Shown: positions 13,680 through 21,511 of the stretch, in pieces | How the letters are laid out: every line of letters begins with the position of its first letter | Position numbering within the stretch: the stretch's first letter is position 1 | DNA from: JBHENN01 sp046262015 | GTDB taxonomy: Bacteria; Actinomycetota; CADDZG01; WHSQ01 | Length of the DNA: 25,277 bases | Reading direction: 5' to 3' | NCBI GenBank assembly: GCA_046262015.1 | Contig: JBHENN010000060.1 | Span: 1-25,277 of the forward strand | Translations under genes and position numbers: made by a program | Notes under the pieces: model-generated | Told to the model about the DNA's origin: nothing | Seen by the model: only the letters and a program-made list of their open reading frames with translations | Databases searched by the model: none

Positions 13680-13708
13680 CTCGAGTACCGTCGCGGCGCG
13701 ACCTCGAG
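13680..13708 (+). terminator. Hairpin after dinB
   Basis: CTCGAG (13680-13685) pairs with CTCGAG (13703-13708), and GTCGC (13690-13694) with GCGAC (13698-13702), leaving a four-base bulge on the 5' side and a three-base loop. It starts 4 bp after the dinB stop. No T tract follows, so it is a candidate non-canonical terminator or RNA 3' end. Confidence 0.45.
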
Positions 13709-13737
13709 GATGACACGCCCCAGGCACCCGTCCCTCT

Positions 13738-13743
13738 TATCAT
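13738..13743 (+). promoter_or_regulatory. Candidate -10 box for the DUF3040 gene
   Basis: TATCAT lies 6 nt before the ATG at 13750, in a 15-base context (TATCATCGAGGTATG) nearly the same as that before the SufT-like gene. A leaderless start is likely. Confidence 0.45.
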
Positions 13744-13749
13744 CGAGGT

Positions 13750-14121
13750 ATGCCTCTGTCCGAACGAGAGCAGCAGATCCTCGCCGAGATCGAGAAGAGC
13801 CTCTACGCGGACGATCCCGGGTTCGCGCGCGACGTAACCCGGCGCGCGCCTGCCGCGGACCAGCGCAGGACATTCAAGCTCGGAGCCGCCGTTTTCGGGG
13901 TCGGGTTCGCCCTGCTCCTGGCGTTCTTCGTGGTGCAGGTCCTGGTTGTGGGCATCGCCGCGTTCGCCGCGATGGTCGGCGGGATCGTGGTGATGGCCGG
14001 GGCGGTCCGAGCCCTCGCGCGCGGGGTCGCGGCACGGCGCGGACACCAGCCGAAAGAACGGCTCGCGCAACTCCTTCAACACTGGGAACAGAGATTGCGC
14101 GACCGGTACAAGCAGGGCTGA
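13750..14121 (+). CDS. DUF3040 membrane protein
   Basis: A 123-residue actinobacterial membrane protein of the DUF3040 family, function unknown. The family signature is at the N-terminus: PLSEREQQILAEIEKSLYADDPGFARDV (about residues 2-29 in all). Two adjacent hydrophobic helices follow (about 43-62 and 65-86), then a basic C-terminal tail (RGVAARRGHQ to RDRYKQG). In many actinobacteria this family lies near dinB or mraZ, and here it follows dinB on the same strand by 73 bp, with a hairpin in between. A run of seven A residues follows the stop codon but has no stem before it. Confidence 0.88.
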   Translation: MPLSEREQQILAEIEKSLYADDPGFARDVTRRAPAADQRRTFKLGAAVFGVGFALLLAFFVVQVLVVGIAAFAAMVGGIVVMAGAVRALARGVAARRGHQPKERLAQLLQHWEQRLRDRYKQG

Positions 14122-14151
14122 AAAAAACTTCCATCGATTCCTCCGCCGGTC

Positions 14152-14180
14152 TTGCCGCGCCCGAACCGGCGCGCTAGATT
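14152..14180 (+). promoter_or_regulatory. Promoter of the MerR-like regulator gene
   Basis: TTGCCG (14152-14157), a 17-bp spacer and TAGATT (14175-14180). The expected start near 14187 gives a leader of about 100 nt containing the inverted repeat at 14214-14244. Confidence 0.5.
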
Positions 14181-14213
14181 GCGACTGTTCCTTTGGAGAC
14201 CGCGGGGGACCCG

Positions 14214-14244
14214 TCGTTGGCCCCCGGTCCAAGGGAGCCAACGA
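14214..14244 (+). promoter_or_regulatory. 8-bp inverted repeat in the regulator leader
   Basis: TCGTTGGC (14214-14221) and GCCAACGA (14237-14244) are perfect inverted copies separated by 15 bp. They lie between the promoter and the gene. An autoregulatory operator of the MerR-like dimer or an RNA hairpin would both fit. Confidence 0.4.
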
Positions 14245-14290
14245 TCGAGTCGAAACTTGCTGGAACAAGGCGGGAGGCGCGCGCTCTCTT

Positions 14291-14794
14291 ATGGAGGGAT
14301 TCTCGGCAGAACAGGCATCTCGTTTCACCGGTTGCACCGCTCACCAACTGCGTTATTGGGATCGTGTGGGGCTCGTGCGGCCGACCGTGCAGGCAACCGG
14401 CGGCCGCCCCGGTGTCCGGCGTCTGTACTCGTTCCGCGACCTCGTCGCGTTGAAGGTGATCCGTTCGCTGCTCGAAGGCGGCATGAGCCTGCAACGCGTT
14501 CGACGCGCCTACGACTACCTGCGTAAGCGCGCCGGTCTCGAGCAGCACCTCTCGGAGGTGAAGCTCGTCACCGACGGTGTCAGCATCTTCAAGATCTGCC
14601 GCACCGACGGCGAGGTGCTCGACGCGCTCAAGGAAGGGCAGATGGCGTTCTTCCTGGCGATCGATGAGATCGCTCGCTCGGTCGACGGACGCGTGTCCGA
14701 GTACCTCTACGACCGCGACGCGTTCGTGACCACCCTGCAGCGGGTCGAGTCTGACCTCGAGAGCGAGCTCGCCCCCCGCCGCGCGGCCCGCTAG
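14291..14794 (+). CDS. MerR-family transcriptional regulator
   Basis: A 167-residue DNA-binding protein. The N-terminal winged helix-turn-helix is of MerR type: FSAEQASRFTGCTAHQLRYW (4-23), DRVGLVRPT, then the wing RRLYSFRDLVALKVIRSL (43-60) and the dimer helix LEGGMSLQRVRRAYDYL. The C-terminal half (about 85-150) has no cysteine cluster typical of metal sensors and its ligand is unknown. The protein resembles the MerR-like regulators found next to cell-division or heat-shock genes in actinobacteria, but I cannot name a target. Its stop overlaps the stop of the convergent transglutaminase gene (CTAG, 14791-14794). The ATG at 14291 is chosen because the HTH then begins at once. Confidence 0.88.
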   Translation: MEGFSAEQASRFTGCTAHQLRYWDRVGLVRPTVQATGGRPGVRRLYSFRDLVALKVIRSLLEGGMSLQRVRRAYDYLRKRAGLEQHLSEVKLVTDGVSIFKICRTDGEVLDALKEGQMAFFLAIDEIARSVDGRVSEYLYDRDAFVTTLQRVESDLESELAPRRAAR

Positions 14795-17079
14795 GCGCGC
14801 CGGAGGCGCGCGGGCGAGAACAGCCGTGCCGCGCGCCGCCACCAGGTAGCGGTCCTCCACAACCGGCCGCGCAGCTCCTTGGCCAGGAGGCCGGCCTCCT
14901 CGGCGTCGCCCACCGCGATCTCGGACCCCCCGTACTCGGCGGCCTCGTAGATCGATGCCAGGCGCACGGCCCAGCGCTCGGGGACCCGGTGCAAGGCCGC
15001 CAGCCGGCGGGCGTGCGCGACGGCCGATTCCGAGCGCGACCGGGGGAGCGCGAGCTCGGCCGCCTCATCCTCGAAGTGCGCGTACGCCGCCGCCGCGCGC
15101 TCGTTCGCCATACGGGCGCGGGCGTACCGCCGCTTGATCCGCAGCCACTTGAGCGCGGGGACCGCGGTCAAAAACAGCACGAGGGCCGCGAGCACCCCGG
15201 CGCGGATGCGCGCGAAGCGCTGCTCCCACGCGGCTTGCTCCTGCCGCCGCCTCACCTGGGTCAGATCGCCCGTGTCCGAGAACGGGTTGTCGAACAGGGG
15301 CCGGTCGAGGAGCACGTTGTCGTCGCCGAGGTTGCCCCGTCCGCCCAGCGGCAGCCCATCGGGCCGGGCGCGGCCCGCGCCCCGGCCGGGGTCGACGCCG
15401 GCGGCGCGCGGGACGGTGTGCAGCGGCGGCGACGCCGTGCCGCGCGGAGTCGGCTCGAACGGCACCCAGCCGTAGCCCTCGAAGTGGACCTCGGGCCATG
15501 CGTGGGCATCGGTGCCCCGGACGACGTAGGTGTCTGGGGTCGCGATGTCGGTCGCGCCGGGGAGGAAGCCGACCGCGACCCTGCTCGGCAACCCGTTCAT
15601 CCGGGCCAGGAGCGCGAACGCGGTCGCGAACTGCTGGCAGTAACCCGCCTTGGTGTCGGTAAGGAACGTGGTCAGGTAGTCGGTCGAGGCGCTCCTGTCG
15701 ACGCGTTCGCTTTCGCTGTAGGCGAACTCGTGGCGGAAGCGGCTCTGCAGGGCAAGGAGCTGCTCGTAGTCGGTCTCGGCCCCTTCGGTCCAGGTCCGTA
15801 GCAGCTCCCTGACCTCGTCCGACGGTGCCGACGTCCCGCCGGGGACGTCGAGGTACTCCGGTCCCGGATCGCCCGTCTGCGCGTCCTTCATCTCCGCGAA
15901 CGACAGGTCGGGCACGACCGACTGGACCTCGTAGGTCAGTCCGTCGGAGAGACCGCCTTCGAGGCGCAGATCCACCGTCTCGACGTCCACCCGCACGTCG
16001 GTGGTCTCGCCGCCGTCCGTCAGGGTGATGGTCGTGGGACGCCCCGCGGCCGGGAGCGAGTCGCCCTCGAGCCCGGTCATCGTGAACGTCTGATCCACGA
16101 GGCGCGCCGGGGCCGGAAGGGGCTCCCGGAGCTGCGGCACGAACCCACCGGGCGCGGGGGCCATGGCGTTCGCTGCCGGGGTCCAACTGGTGCCGTCGAA
16201 CTCGGTGAGCGTCACCAGCCGCCAGTAGGCGGGCTCGTCCGCGGTGACCCGCATCAGCTCGCGGTCGGTCTGACGGAGGAGCTCGGGCACGATCGTCACC
16301 AGCGGGTCGATCGTCGCGGCCACCGCCCCGCCGCTCCCACCGGCGCCGCGTCTCCACGACAGAAGGCCGCGCTCGAGCGCGGGCAGGAACGCCGGCGCGA
16401 CGAGCGCGGCGGCCACGCACGACACCGCCATCCGACGCGCGATGTCCCCCGCGACCGACGGGGGAGCGCTCTCGGGCTCGTCCTCGAATACCGGGATCCA
16501 CCGGCCCCACGAGCGCAGCCGGTGGGCGGACTCGAGACCCCAGTACGTCACCAGGGCGGCAACGAACAACGCCACGATGAGCCACGCGTTCTCACCCGTG
16601 CCTACGATCAAGGCGAGCGTGACCAGGGCGAGCGGAAGCAGGCTGGCGAGCAGCGGACGCCGCCATCGGAACGTGGCGACCTCGCCGAGCGCGGTCGCCA
16701 CCCATAGCCCGGCCACGATCGCGATCACGTAACCCGGGCGGACCGGGACCGGGGCGTAGTCGACCGCGCTCTTCTCGAGCGCCGCGCCGAGCGAGCGCCC
16801 GAGCCCCCGCACCGCGGCGCCCGTCGGGATCCCCAGGAAGGTCCGGTCGGTCTGGAAGATGGCGACGACGTACCAGAACAGACCCGCCAGCGAGATCAAC
16901 ACGGTCAGGACGCTGCCTGCGCCCATGCGCCGCGCCACCAGCGCGAGGGCCCAGGCAAAGACGACCCCGAGGAAGGCCACCCCGCGATACGAGCCGCGCC
17001 CGAAGACGAGGCCGAACGACAGCAAGGTCGCGGCGAGGAGCCCCGCCAGCCCTAGACGAGCTCGTGCCTCCGAGCCCAT
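14791..17079 (-). CDS. TgpA-type transglutaminase-like membrane protein
   Basis: A 762-residue membrane protein of the TgpA/DUF3488 group. The N-terminus (about 8-180) has roughly six hydrophobic helices, and another lies near 217-234. The outer domain contains a transglutaminase-like cysteine protease fold with Cys481 (TKAGYCQQFATAFALLARMN), His526 (DAHAWPEV) and an acidic residue in WVPFEPTP (Glu542). A further helix (about 635-655) precedes a DUF4129-like C-terminal tail. In other bacteria TgpA-type proteins are periplasmic and may be essential, but the substrate is not known. It is the last gene of moxR-DUF58-tgpA and overlaps the DUF58 gene by 28 bp. The ATG at 17079 follows AAGGGGG. Confidence 0.92.
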   Translation of the reverse strand: MGSEARARLGLAGLLAATLLSFGLVFGRGSYRGVAFLGVVFAWALALVARRMGAGSVLTVLISLAGLFWYVVAIFQTDRTFLGIPTGAAVRGLGRSLGAALEKSAVDYAPVPVRPGYVIAIVAGLWVATALGEVATFRWRRPLLASLLPLALVTLALIVGTGENAWLIVALFVAALVTYWGLESAHRLRSWGRWIPVFEDEPESAPPSVAGDIARRMAVSCVAAALVAPAFLPALERGLLSWRRGAGGSGGAVAATIDPLVTIVPELLRQTDRELMRVTADEPAYWRLVTLTEFDGTSWTPAANAMAPAPGGFVPQLREPLPAPARLVDQTFTMTGLEGDSLPAAGRPTTITLTDGGETTDVRVDVETVDLRLEGGLSDGLTYEVQSVVPDLSFAEMKDAQTGDPGPEYLDVPGGTSAPSDEVRELLRTWTEGAETDYEQLLALQSRFRHEFAYSESERVDRSASTDYLTTFLTDTKAGYCQQFATAFALLARMNGLPSRVAVGFLPGATDIATPDTYVVRGTDAHAWPEVHFEGYGWVPFEPTPRGTASPPLHTVPRAAGVDPGRGAGRARPDGLPLGGRGNLGDDNVLLDRPLFDNPFSDTGDLTQVRRRQEQAAWEQRFARIRAGVLAALVLFLTAVPALKWLRIKRRYARARMANERAAAAYAHFEDEAAELALPRSRSESAVAHARRLAALHRVPERWAVRLASIYEAAEYGGSEIAVGDAEEAGLLAKELRGRLWRTATWWRRAARLFSPARLRRA

Positions 17080-18347
17080 GCGTCACCCCCTTGCCCGCGC
17101 GCGCGCGACAGCGAGCGCCATCCGTCTTGGAGGGACTCACCCGGCGAGAGCACGACCGGACGCGCACCGGAGCGCACGAGCAGCCGCGCGACCTCGTGCC
17201 ACCGATGGTCGTCCCGGCCGCCGGGCCGGGACGCGCCCGCCGGGTCGAGCGGGGGGAACGAGATCAGGATGATCTGCCGGAACACCCGGTGGAGCCCCGC
17301 CATGGCGACCGCCACATCCGGCGTCACGCCGCCGGAGGCCACGACCAGCGTCCCCTCCACCTTGCCGCGTGCCTCGATCTCGGCGAGGCGCACCAGGAGC
17401 GGGTCCGCCATCCGGCCGGTGCCCGTCGGCGGCTGCCATCCGACGGTCGCGAGCAGGTCGAGGCAGGCCGTGAAGTGGGCCCGCCCCCGCCCGCTGCCGA
17501 GCCCCGCGGCGTGCGCGCCGGCGAGGCGGTAGGTGTAGCCGGAGCGGTCGTACAGCGCCACCAGCGAGGCCGCGGCCTCGACGGCGCGCTCGAACGAGGC
17601 GGGACCGTTCGCCCCCGCGTACGCCGCCTTCCGGTCGTCGAGGAGGACCGTCGCGCGGGTGTGCCACGAGGTCTCGTCCTGGCGGATCATGTAGCGCCCT
17701 CGCTTGGCCGTGGACGGCCAGTGGATCTTGCGCAGGTCGTCGCCCTCGACGTACTCACGCAGGGCGTAGAAGTCGTCTCCGGTGGCGCCGGTGGGGTGGC
17801 GCAGGTCCGAGGTCCCGAGGCTCCGCTGGCGCCCGAGGTCACGCGGGAGGGCCAGCGACTCGATCCGGGGATGCACGAGGAGGTCGGCGGTGCCGGCGAT
17901 CTCACCCCGGGTCCGGGCGAGCCCGAACGGGTCGGCGAAGATCATCTCCGTCGGGCCGATCTCGTAGCGTCCCCGGCGCGGGGGACGGATCGTGTAGCTC
18001 GCCTCGCGGCTGCCCCCGGGCTCGAGCCCAGGCAGGGCGAAGCGCGCCGACCCCGGCAGGGCTGCCGGGAGCCGGTCCTGGAGCAGCACCATCGGGGCCG
18101 CGCCTCGCCCGCGGTTGGCGAAGCCGAGGGTGACGTGGACGACCTGGCCGGCGGTCGCCCGCTCCGGTGTGATGCGACGCGTGACGTCGAGGTCGTGCCT
18201 GCGCATGCGGACCACGATGACGGCGAGCACCACCAGCACGATCAGGGCGAAGCCCGTCTGGCCCAGCGGGGGCGTCCCGAAGGCGCGCCCCAGGACGAGC
18301 AGGCTCAGCCCGGCGTCGGCGACGATCCACCCGCGGGCGCTCGGCAA
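17052..18347 (-). CDS. DUF58 protein (VWA-like), MoxR partner
   Basis: A 431-residue protein with two N-terminal hydrophobic helices (about 6-22 and 30-47) and a soluble part. The DUF58 signature REYVEGDDLRKIHWPSTAKR is at 197-216, and the C-terminal half is likely a von Willebrand A-like fold. Such proteins work with MoxR AAA+ ATPases, probably assembling or activating a membrane or envelope complex. The start is TTG at 18347. It is supported by a strong Shine-Dalgarno (AGGAGG) that overlaps the moxR stop codon (18356-18358), leaving only 8 bp between the genes. The order moxR-DUF58-tgpA with tight spacing or overlap supports a single operon. Confidence 0.92.
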   Translation of the reverse strand: MPSARGWIVADAGLSLLVLGRAFGTPPLGQTGFALIVLVVLAVIVVRMRRHDLDVTRRITPERATAGQVVHVTLGFANRGRGAAPMVLLQDRLPAALPGSARFALPGLEPGGSREASYTIRPPRRGRYEIGPTEMIFADPFGLARTRGEIAGTADLLVHPRIESLALPRDLGRQRSLGTSDLRHPTGATGDDFYALREYVEGDDLRKIHWPSTAKRGRYMIRQDETSWHTRATVLLDDRKAAYAGANGPASFERAVEAAASLVALYDRSGYTYRLAGAHAAGLGSGRGRAHFTACLDLLATVGWQPPTGTGRMADPLLVRLAEIEARGKVEGTLVVASGGVTPDVAVAMAGLHRVFRQIILISFPPLDPAGASRPGGRDDHRWHEVARLLVRSGARPVVLSPGESLQDGWRSLSRARGQGGDAWARRHELV

Positions 18348-18355
18348 CGAGCCTC

Positions 18356-19327
18356 CTAGACCTCGTCCCGTGTCGGGATCGCGACCTGCCCGGCGATCCC
18401 TTCGAGCACGTCCTCCGCGTGGGAGCCCCGCATCTGAGCCTCGGGCGACAGCAGCACGCGATGCGCGAGCACCGGGATCGTGAGATCCTTGATGTCGTCG
18501 GGGACGACGAACTCCCGACCCCGGCTGGCCGCGACGGCCCGGGCCGCCCGGAGCAGATAGAGCGAGGCGCGGGGGCTCGCCCCGAGGTAGACGTCCGGGT
18601 GTGAGCGGGTCGCCTCGGTGATGTCGACGATGTAGCGCTTGAGGCTCGGTGCTACGTGGACCTCACGGGCCAGCTTGATCAGCACCGCCACCTCACCCGC
18701 GTCGGTGACCGGCGCCAGCTCCTCGAGCAGAGCGTGGCTCCCGTGGGTGTCGAGGATCTCGAGCTCGGACGAACGGCTGGGATAGCCCATCGACAGGCGC
18801 ATCATGAAGCGGTCGAGCTGCGACTCGGGCAGCGGATAGGTCCCCTCGTGCTCGATCGGGTTCTGCGTGGCGATCACCATGAACGGCGCCTGGAGGCGAT
18901 GCGTGATCCCGTCGACCGTGACCTGGCGCTCCTCCATGCACTCGAGCAGGGCCGACTGCGTCTTGGGCGACGCCCGGTTGATCTCGTCGCCGAGACAGAT
19001 GTTGGCGAACACGGCCCCGGGCTTGAACTCGAACTCGTCGGTCTTGCGATCCCACACGCTCACCCCGGTCACGTCGGTGGGGAGGAGGTCGGGCGTGAAC
19101 TGGATCCTCTGCCAGGTGCAGTCGATCGAGCGGGCGACCGACTTGGCCAGCATCGTCTTGCCGACCCCCGGCACGTCCTCGAGCAGGACGTGTCCTTCGG
19201 CCATGAGGGCCACGATGGTGAGGCGCACGACCTCGTCCTTGCCCTGGATCGTGCGTCCTACGTTCTCGGCGATCTCGTCGAACGATCTCCGGAAGGAGTC
19301 GAAGTCCGACCCGCTCGCGTGCGCCAT
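18356..19327 (-). CDS. MoxR-family AAA+ ATPase
   Basis: A 323-residue ATPase of the MoxR group, thought to act as a chaperone or activator for VWA-type partners. Walker A is PGVGKT (53-58), Walker B is ICLGDEIN (110-117) with Asp114 and Glu115. The sensor and arginine-finger region follows: ATQNPIEHEGTYPLPESQLDRF (about 153-174), then GASPRASLYLLRAARA in the C-terminal lid. Length is normal. It is the first gene of the minus-strand operon with DUF58 and the TgpA-like gene. The ATG at 19327 has GGGAG a few bases upstream. A candidate -10 (TAGTGT, 19358-19363 on the minus strand) lies about 30 bp before the start. Confidence 0.95.
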   Translation of the reverse strand: MAHASGSDFDSFRRSFDEIAENVGRTIQGKDEVVRLTIVALMAEGHVLLEDVPGVGKTMLAKSVARSIDCTWQRIQFTPDLLPTDVTGVSVWDRKTDEFEFKPGAVFANICLGDEINRASPKTQSALLECMEERQVTVDGITHRLQAPFMVIATQNPIEHEGTYPLPESQLDRFMMRLSMGYPSRSSELEILDTHGSHALLEELAPVTDAGEVAVLIKLAREVHVAPSLKRYIVDITEATRSHPDVYLGASPRASLYLLRAARAVAASRGREFVVPDDIKDLTIPVLAHRVLLSPEAQMRGSHAEDVLEGIAGQVAIPTRDEV

Positions 19328-19357
19328 CAGTCTCCCTTGCGGTCTCGAAGGCCGCCC

Positions 19358-19363
19358 ACACTA
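19358..19363 (-). promoter_or_regulatory. Candidate -10 box of the moxR operon
   Basis: TAGTGT on the minus strand, with no clear -35 partner. It lies in a 148-bp gap shared with the divergent small gene at 19476. On the plus strand TAAGGT (19418-19423) could serve that gene. Confidence 0.35.
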
Positions 19364-19475
19364 CCGCCGCGCTACACCTACTCCCAGACGCCGGCGGCGG
19401 CCACGCGGTTCCCCGGATAAGGTCCCCTTCCGTGCGCGCTCGAGCGAGCTCGCACGCTCGCGGGAGGAGGCGCAC

Positions 19476-19688
19476 GTGGCAGGTTGGGGGGACGATCCGG
19501 AGCTCGAGCGGCTCCGTTCGCTGATCGACGAGGGGTGGACGGTGACCGAGATCACCGAGGACCCGAAGGCTCCGGCGGGACCAAGCGACACGGTTCGGCT
19601 CACCAAGGACGGCGAGACGACCGAGTGCACCTCGGACCATCTCGCGTTCCACCGCTACGTCGAGGGTCTCCGCGAGGGCCACCTCTAA
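19476..19688 (+). CDS. Small acidic protein, unknown
   Basis: A 70-residue soluble protein I do not recognise. It is acidic with mixed charge, begins MAGWGDDPELERLRSLIDEG, contains a likely helix-strand pattern (SDTVRLTKDGETTECTSDHL) and ends in a short helix (HRYVEGLREGHL). There is one cysteine and no membrane segment. The GTG start at 19476 is supported by a very strong Shine-Dalgarno (GGGAGGAGG, 19462-19470) at 5 nt spacing. TAAGGT at 19418-19423 may be its -10. It is divergent from the moxR operon and convergent with the protease gene, so it is probably transcribed alone. Confidence 0.65.
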   Translation: MAGWGDDPELERLRSLIDEGWTVTEITEDPKAPAGPSDTVRLTKDGETTECTSDHLAFHRYVEGLREGHL

Positions 19689-19731
19689 CCGGGCGCCGCG
19701 CTAAGCGGTCCATGCCGGCCGTGCCGTAGGG

Positions 19732-20562
19732 CTAGCGAGCCTTCTTGCCCACCCGCGGAAGGTGCTCGGACAGCCATCGGTACAGCTCGACCTCGCCGAC
19801 CTCGGCGTAGACGCCGTAGAAGACCGGGAAGGCGCATCCGACGCCCCACGACACGGCGCCCACCTGGATCAGCTTCCCGCGGCCGTCGGGGACCATCAAG
19901 GGCCCGCCGGAGTCCCCTTGGCAGGAATCCTTCAGGCCGGTCTCCTCGCCGGCGCACACCTCGGACTCGGGGTCGAAGTTGTGGAACGTGTACGAGGTGT
20001 CGCACTGCGCGTCGGACACGATCGGGACCTCGACCTCCTTCAGCTGGTCCGAGGACACGGGAGAGCCGAAGAACTCGGTCCCCCAACCGATAACCAGCGC
20101 GGAGGTACCGGGCGTCCAGCGCGCCTTCTCGGCCGGTGACGCGATCTTGATCGTCTGGTGGCGCGCCCTCTCGGTCAGGTGCAGGAGGGCGACGTCGTGG
20201 GTCCCCTCGGGCTCGTATCTCTCGTGGACGACGATGCGGTCGATCTTGTAGACGTGCTTCGGCGCGCTGAGCCGGTGCGACCCCATCATGACCTGGAGCT
20301 CCTCGGGCTCGAGACCGATGGCACAGTGAGCCGCGGTGAGGACCCAGTCGGGGCGCACCAGGCTGGCGCCGCAGCGGTGGCCTTCGGTGCTGGTGCGTTG
20401 CAGCGACGCCATGAAGTCGTAGTCCTGGGTAGCCGGGCCTCCGCCGACGATCGCGCGGTTGGCCCCGCCCGGTGGCCCGGCGGGGGCCGAGAGCGCCGGG
20501 GCGACCGACGCCGCGAGAATGACCAGGACCAGGACCAGGACGGCCACGATGTGACGACGCAC
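19732..20562 (-). CDS. Secreted trypsin-like serine protease (S1 family)
   Basis: A 276-residue exported protease. A signal peptide spans about residues 1-26 (MRRH, hydrophobic core, ALSA). A short propeptide leads to the activation site RAIVGG (37-41), and the mature chymotrypsin fold follows. The catalytic triad is complete: His79 (TAAHC), Asp123 (THDVALLHL) and Ser218 (CQGDSGGP). Asp212, six residues before the serine, predicts cleavage after Arg or Lys. Cysteine pairs typical of the family are visible (64/80, 187/203, 214/243). The GTG start at 20562 is preceded by GGGAG about 9 nt away. Such enzymes are rarer in bacteria than in animals but well known in actinobacteria. The substrate is unknown. 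Confidence 0.93.
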   Translation of the reverse strand: MRRHIVAVLVLVLVILAASVAPALSAPAGPPGGANRAIVGGGPATQDYDFMASLQRTSTEGHRCGASLVRPDWVLTAAHCAIGLEPEELQVMMGSHRLSAPKHVYKIDRIVVHERYEPEGTHDVALLHLTERARHQTIKIASPAEKARWTPGTSALVIGWGTEFFGSPVSSDQLKEVEVPIVSDAQCDTSYTFHNFDPESEVCAGEETGLKDSCQGDSGGPLMVPDGRGKLIQVGAVSWGVGCAFPVFYGVYAEVGEVELYRWLSEHLPRVGKKAR

Positions 20563-20713
20563 CTGTAGAGACTCCCTTCGAGCGGGGATGGTGGGGACGA
20601 TCTCCCGCCACGGAACACAGGTTCTCCCCCGGCCGGGCTATCCCTGCCGCCCGGTCGCGGCGTCCACCGCGCCGGACGCGGCTGCAAAGCGCCGGACGGC
20701 GGTGGGCCCCTCT

Positions 20714-20719
20714 TATACT
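20714..20719 (+). promoter_or_regulatory. Candidate -10 box for the HNH gene
   Basis: TATACT lies 9 nt before the likely TTG start at 20729, which suits an almost leaderless transcript. The rest of the 166-bp gap shared with the divergent protease gene holds no gene. Confidence 0.5.
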
Positions 20720-20728
20720 CACCACGTC

Positions 20729-21280
20729 TTGGGAAGATCGCTCGTGTTGAACGCGTCTTACCAACCGCTGTGCGTGGTGCCGGTGCGGCGGGCGCTCGTT
20801 CTCGCCCTGAAGGGCAAAGCCGAGGTCCTGCACACGAACGGGCACGTGTTCCACTCCGAGTCCCTGACGATCAGCGCCCCCAGCGTCGTGCGCCTCAACT
20901 ACTTCGTGAAGGTGCCCTACCGGGCGCGCGCATCGCTGTCCCGGCGCGCCGTCTTCGTGCGGGACGCGTTCGAATGCCAGTACTGCGGCCGCCCGGCCGA
21001 GAACGTCGACCACATCGTGCCCCGCAGCAGGGGAGGGGCGCACACCTGGGACAACGTCGTCGCCGCGTGCCGCCCGTGCAACTCACGCAAGGAGAACCGC
21101 AGCCCCGCCGACGTCGGCATGCGCCTGCGCCACGCTCCTCGGCCGCCGCACGACAGCGTGTGGATCGTCGTCGCGGTCGACCGGGTCGACCCCGAGTGGG
21201 AGCAGTACCTCGGCACCGAGCGGCGAGCCGGCCGGAGGGCCGACGGCGCCTTCCGCCGCGCGCCCGTCGCCACCGCCTGA
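20729..21280 (+). CDS. HNH endonuclease family protein
   Basis: A 183-residue protein with an N-terminal strand-helix region common to this actinobacterial group (GRSLVLNASYQPLCVVPVRRA to KGKAEVLH). The HNH nuclease fold follows: zinc-binding CQYC (83-86) and CRPC (114-117), the catalytic DH (94-95) in NVDHIVPRSRGG, and Asn109 in WDNVVAAC. It may cut or nick DNA, but the target is not known; this family is widespread as a single housekeeping-like gene. The TTG at 20729 is chosen because the protein then begins at the conserved LVLNASYQPL segment and a TATACT box lies just upstream. The GTG at 20744 is the alternative, while the in-frame ATG at 20588 adds an unlikely basic extension. Confidence 0.88.
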   Translation: MGRSLVLNASYQPLCVVPVRRALVLALKGKAEVLHTNGHVFHSESLTISAPSVVRLNYFVKVPYRARASLSRRAVFVRDAFECQYCGRPAENVDHIVPRSRGGAHTWDNVVAACRPCNSRKENRSPADVGMRLRHAPRPPHDSVWIVVAVDRVDPEWEQYLGTERRAGRRADGAFRRAPVATA

Positions 21281-21472
21281 GCCCCCGCCCCGCACCCCCT
21301 TCTTAGCCCGAGGGGCGCGTCCCGCTCTCTACCTCCGATCGGCGCGCGACCCCGATCGTCGCGACCCCCTCGGCGCGGCGCGGGGCGTCCGAGTGATGTC
21401 TCAATGATTAACAACCCTTAACAACGGTGCTCAGACGCATTGAATTACAGATACGTAATTCGACCGGAGACG
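21281..21472 (+). promoter_or_regulatory. AT-rich island upstream of the dcw promoter
   Basis: No gene is seen. After a GC-rich part (21281-21395) the sequence turns markedly AT-rich at 21397-21462. It holds two direct copies of TTAACAAC (21408-21415 and 21418-21425, exactly 10 bp apart). It also holds an inverted repeat GAATTAC-N6-GTAATTC (21442-21448 and 21455-21461), which ends 11 bp before the -35 box. Both are candidate binding sites for unknown regulators of the division cluster. Confidence 0.5.
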
Positions 21473-21500
21473 TTGACGGCGTGGCGCGCCGGGGCATACC
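21473..21500 (+). promoter_or_regulatory. Promoter of mraZ and the dcw cluster
   Basis: TTGACG (21473-21478), a 16-bp spacer and CATACC (21495-21500) give a plausible sigma70-type promoter with the start near 21507, immediately before the MraZ boxes. The leader to mraZ is then about 100 nt. Confidence 0.6.
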
Positions 21501-21511
21501 GTGACCACGTA

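Noticed and set aside
17064..18359. Plus-strand frame of 431 codons opposite the DUF58 gene
   Set aside because: It mirrors a well-supported DUF58 gene that has a strong Shine-Dalgarno and operon context. The mirror product is low-complexity.
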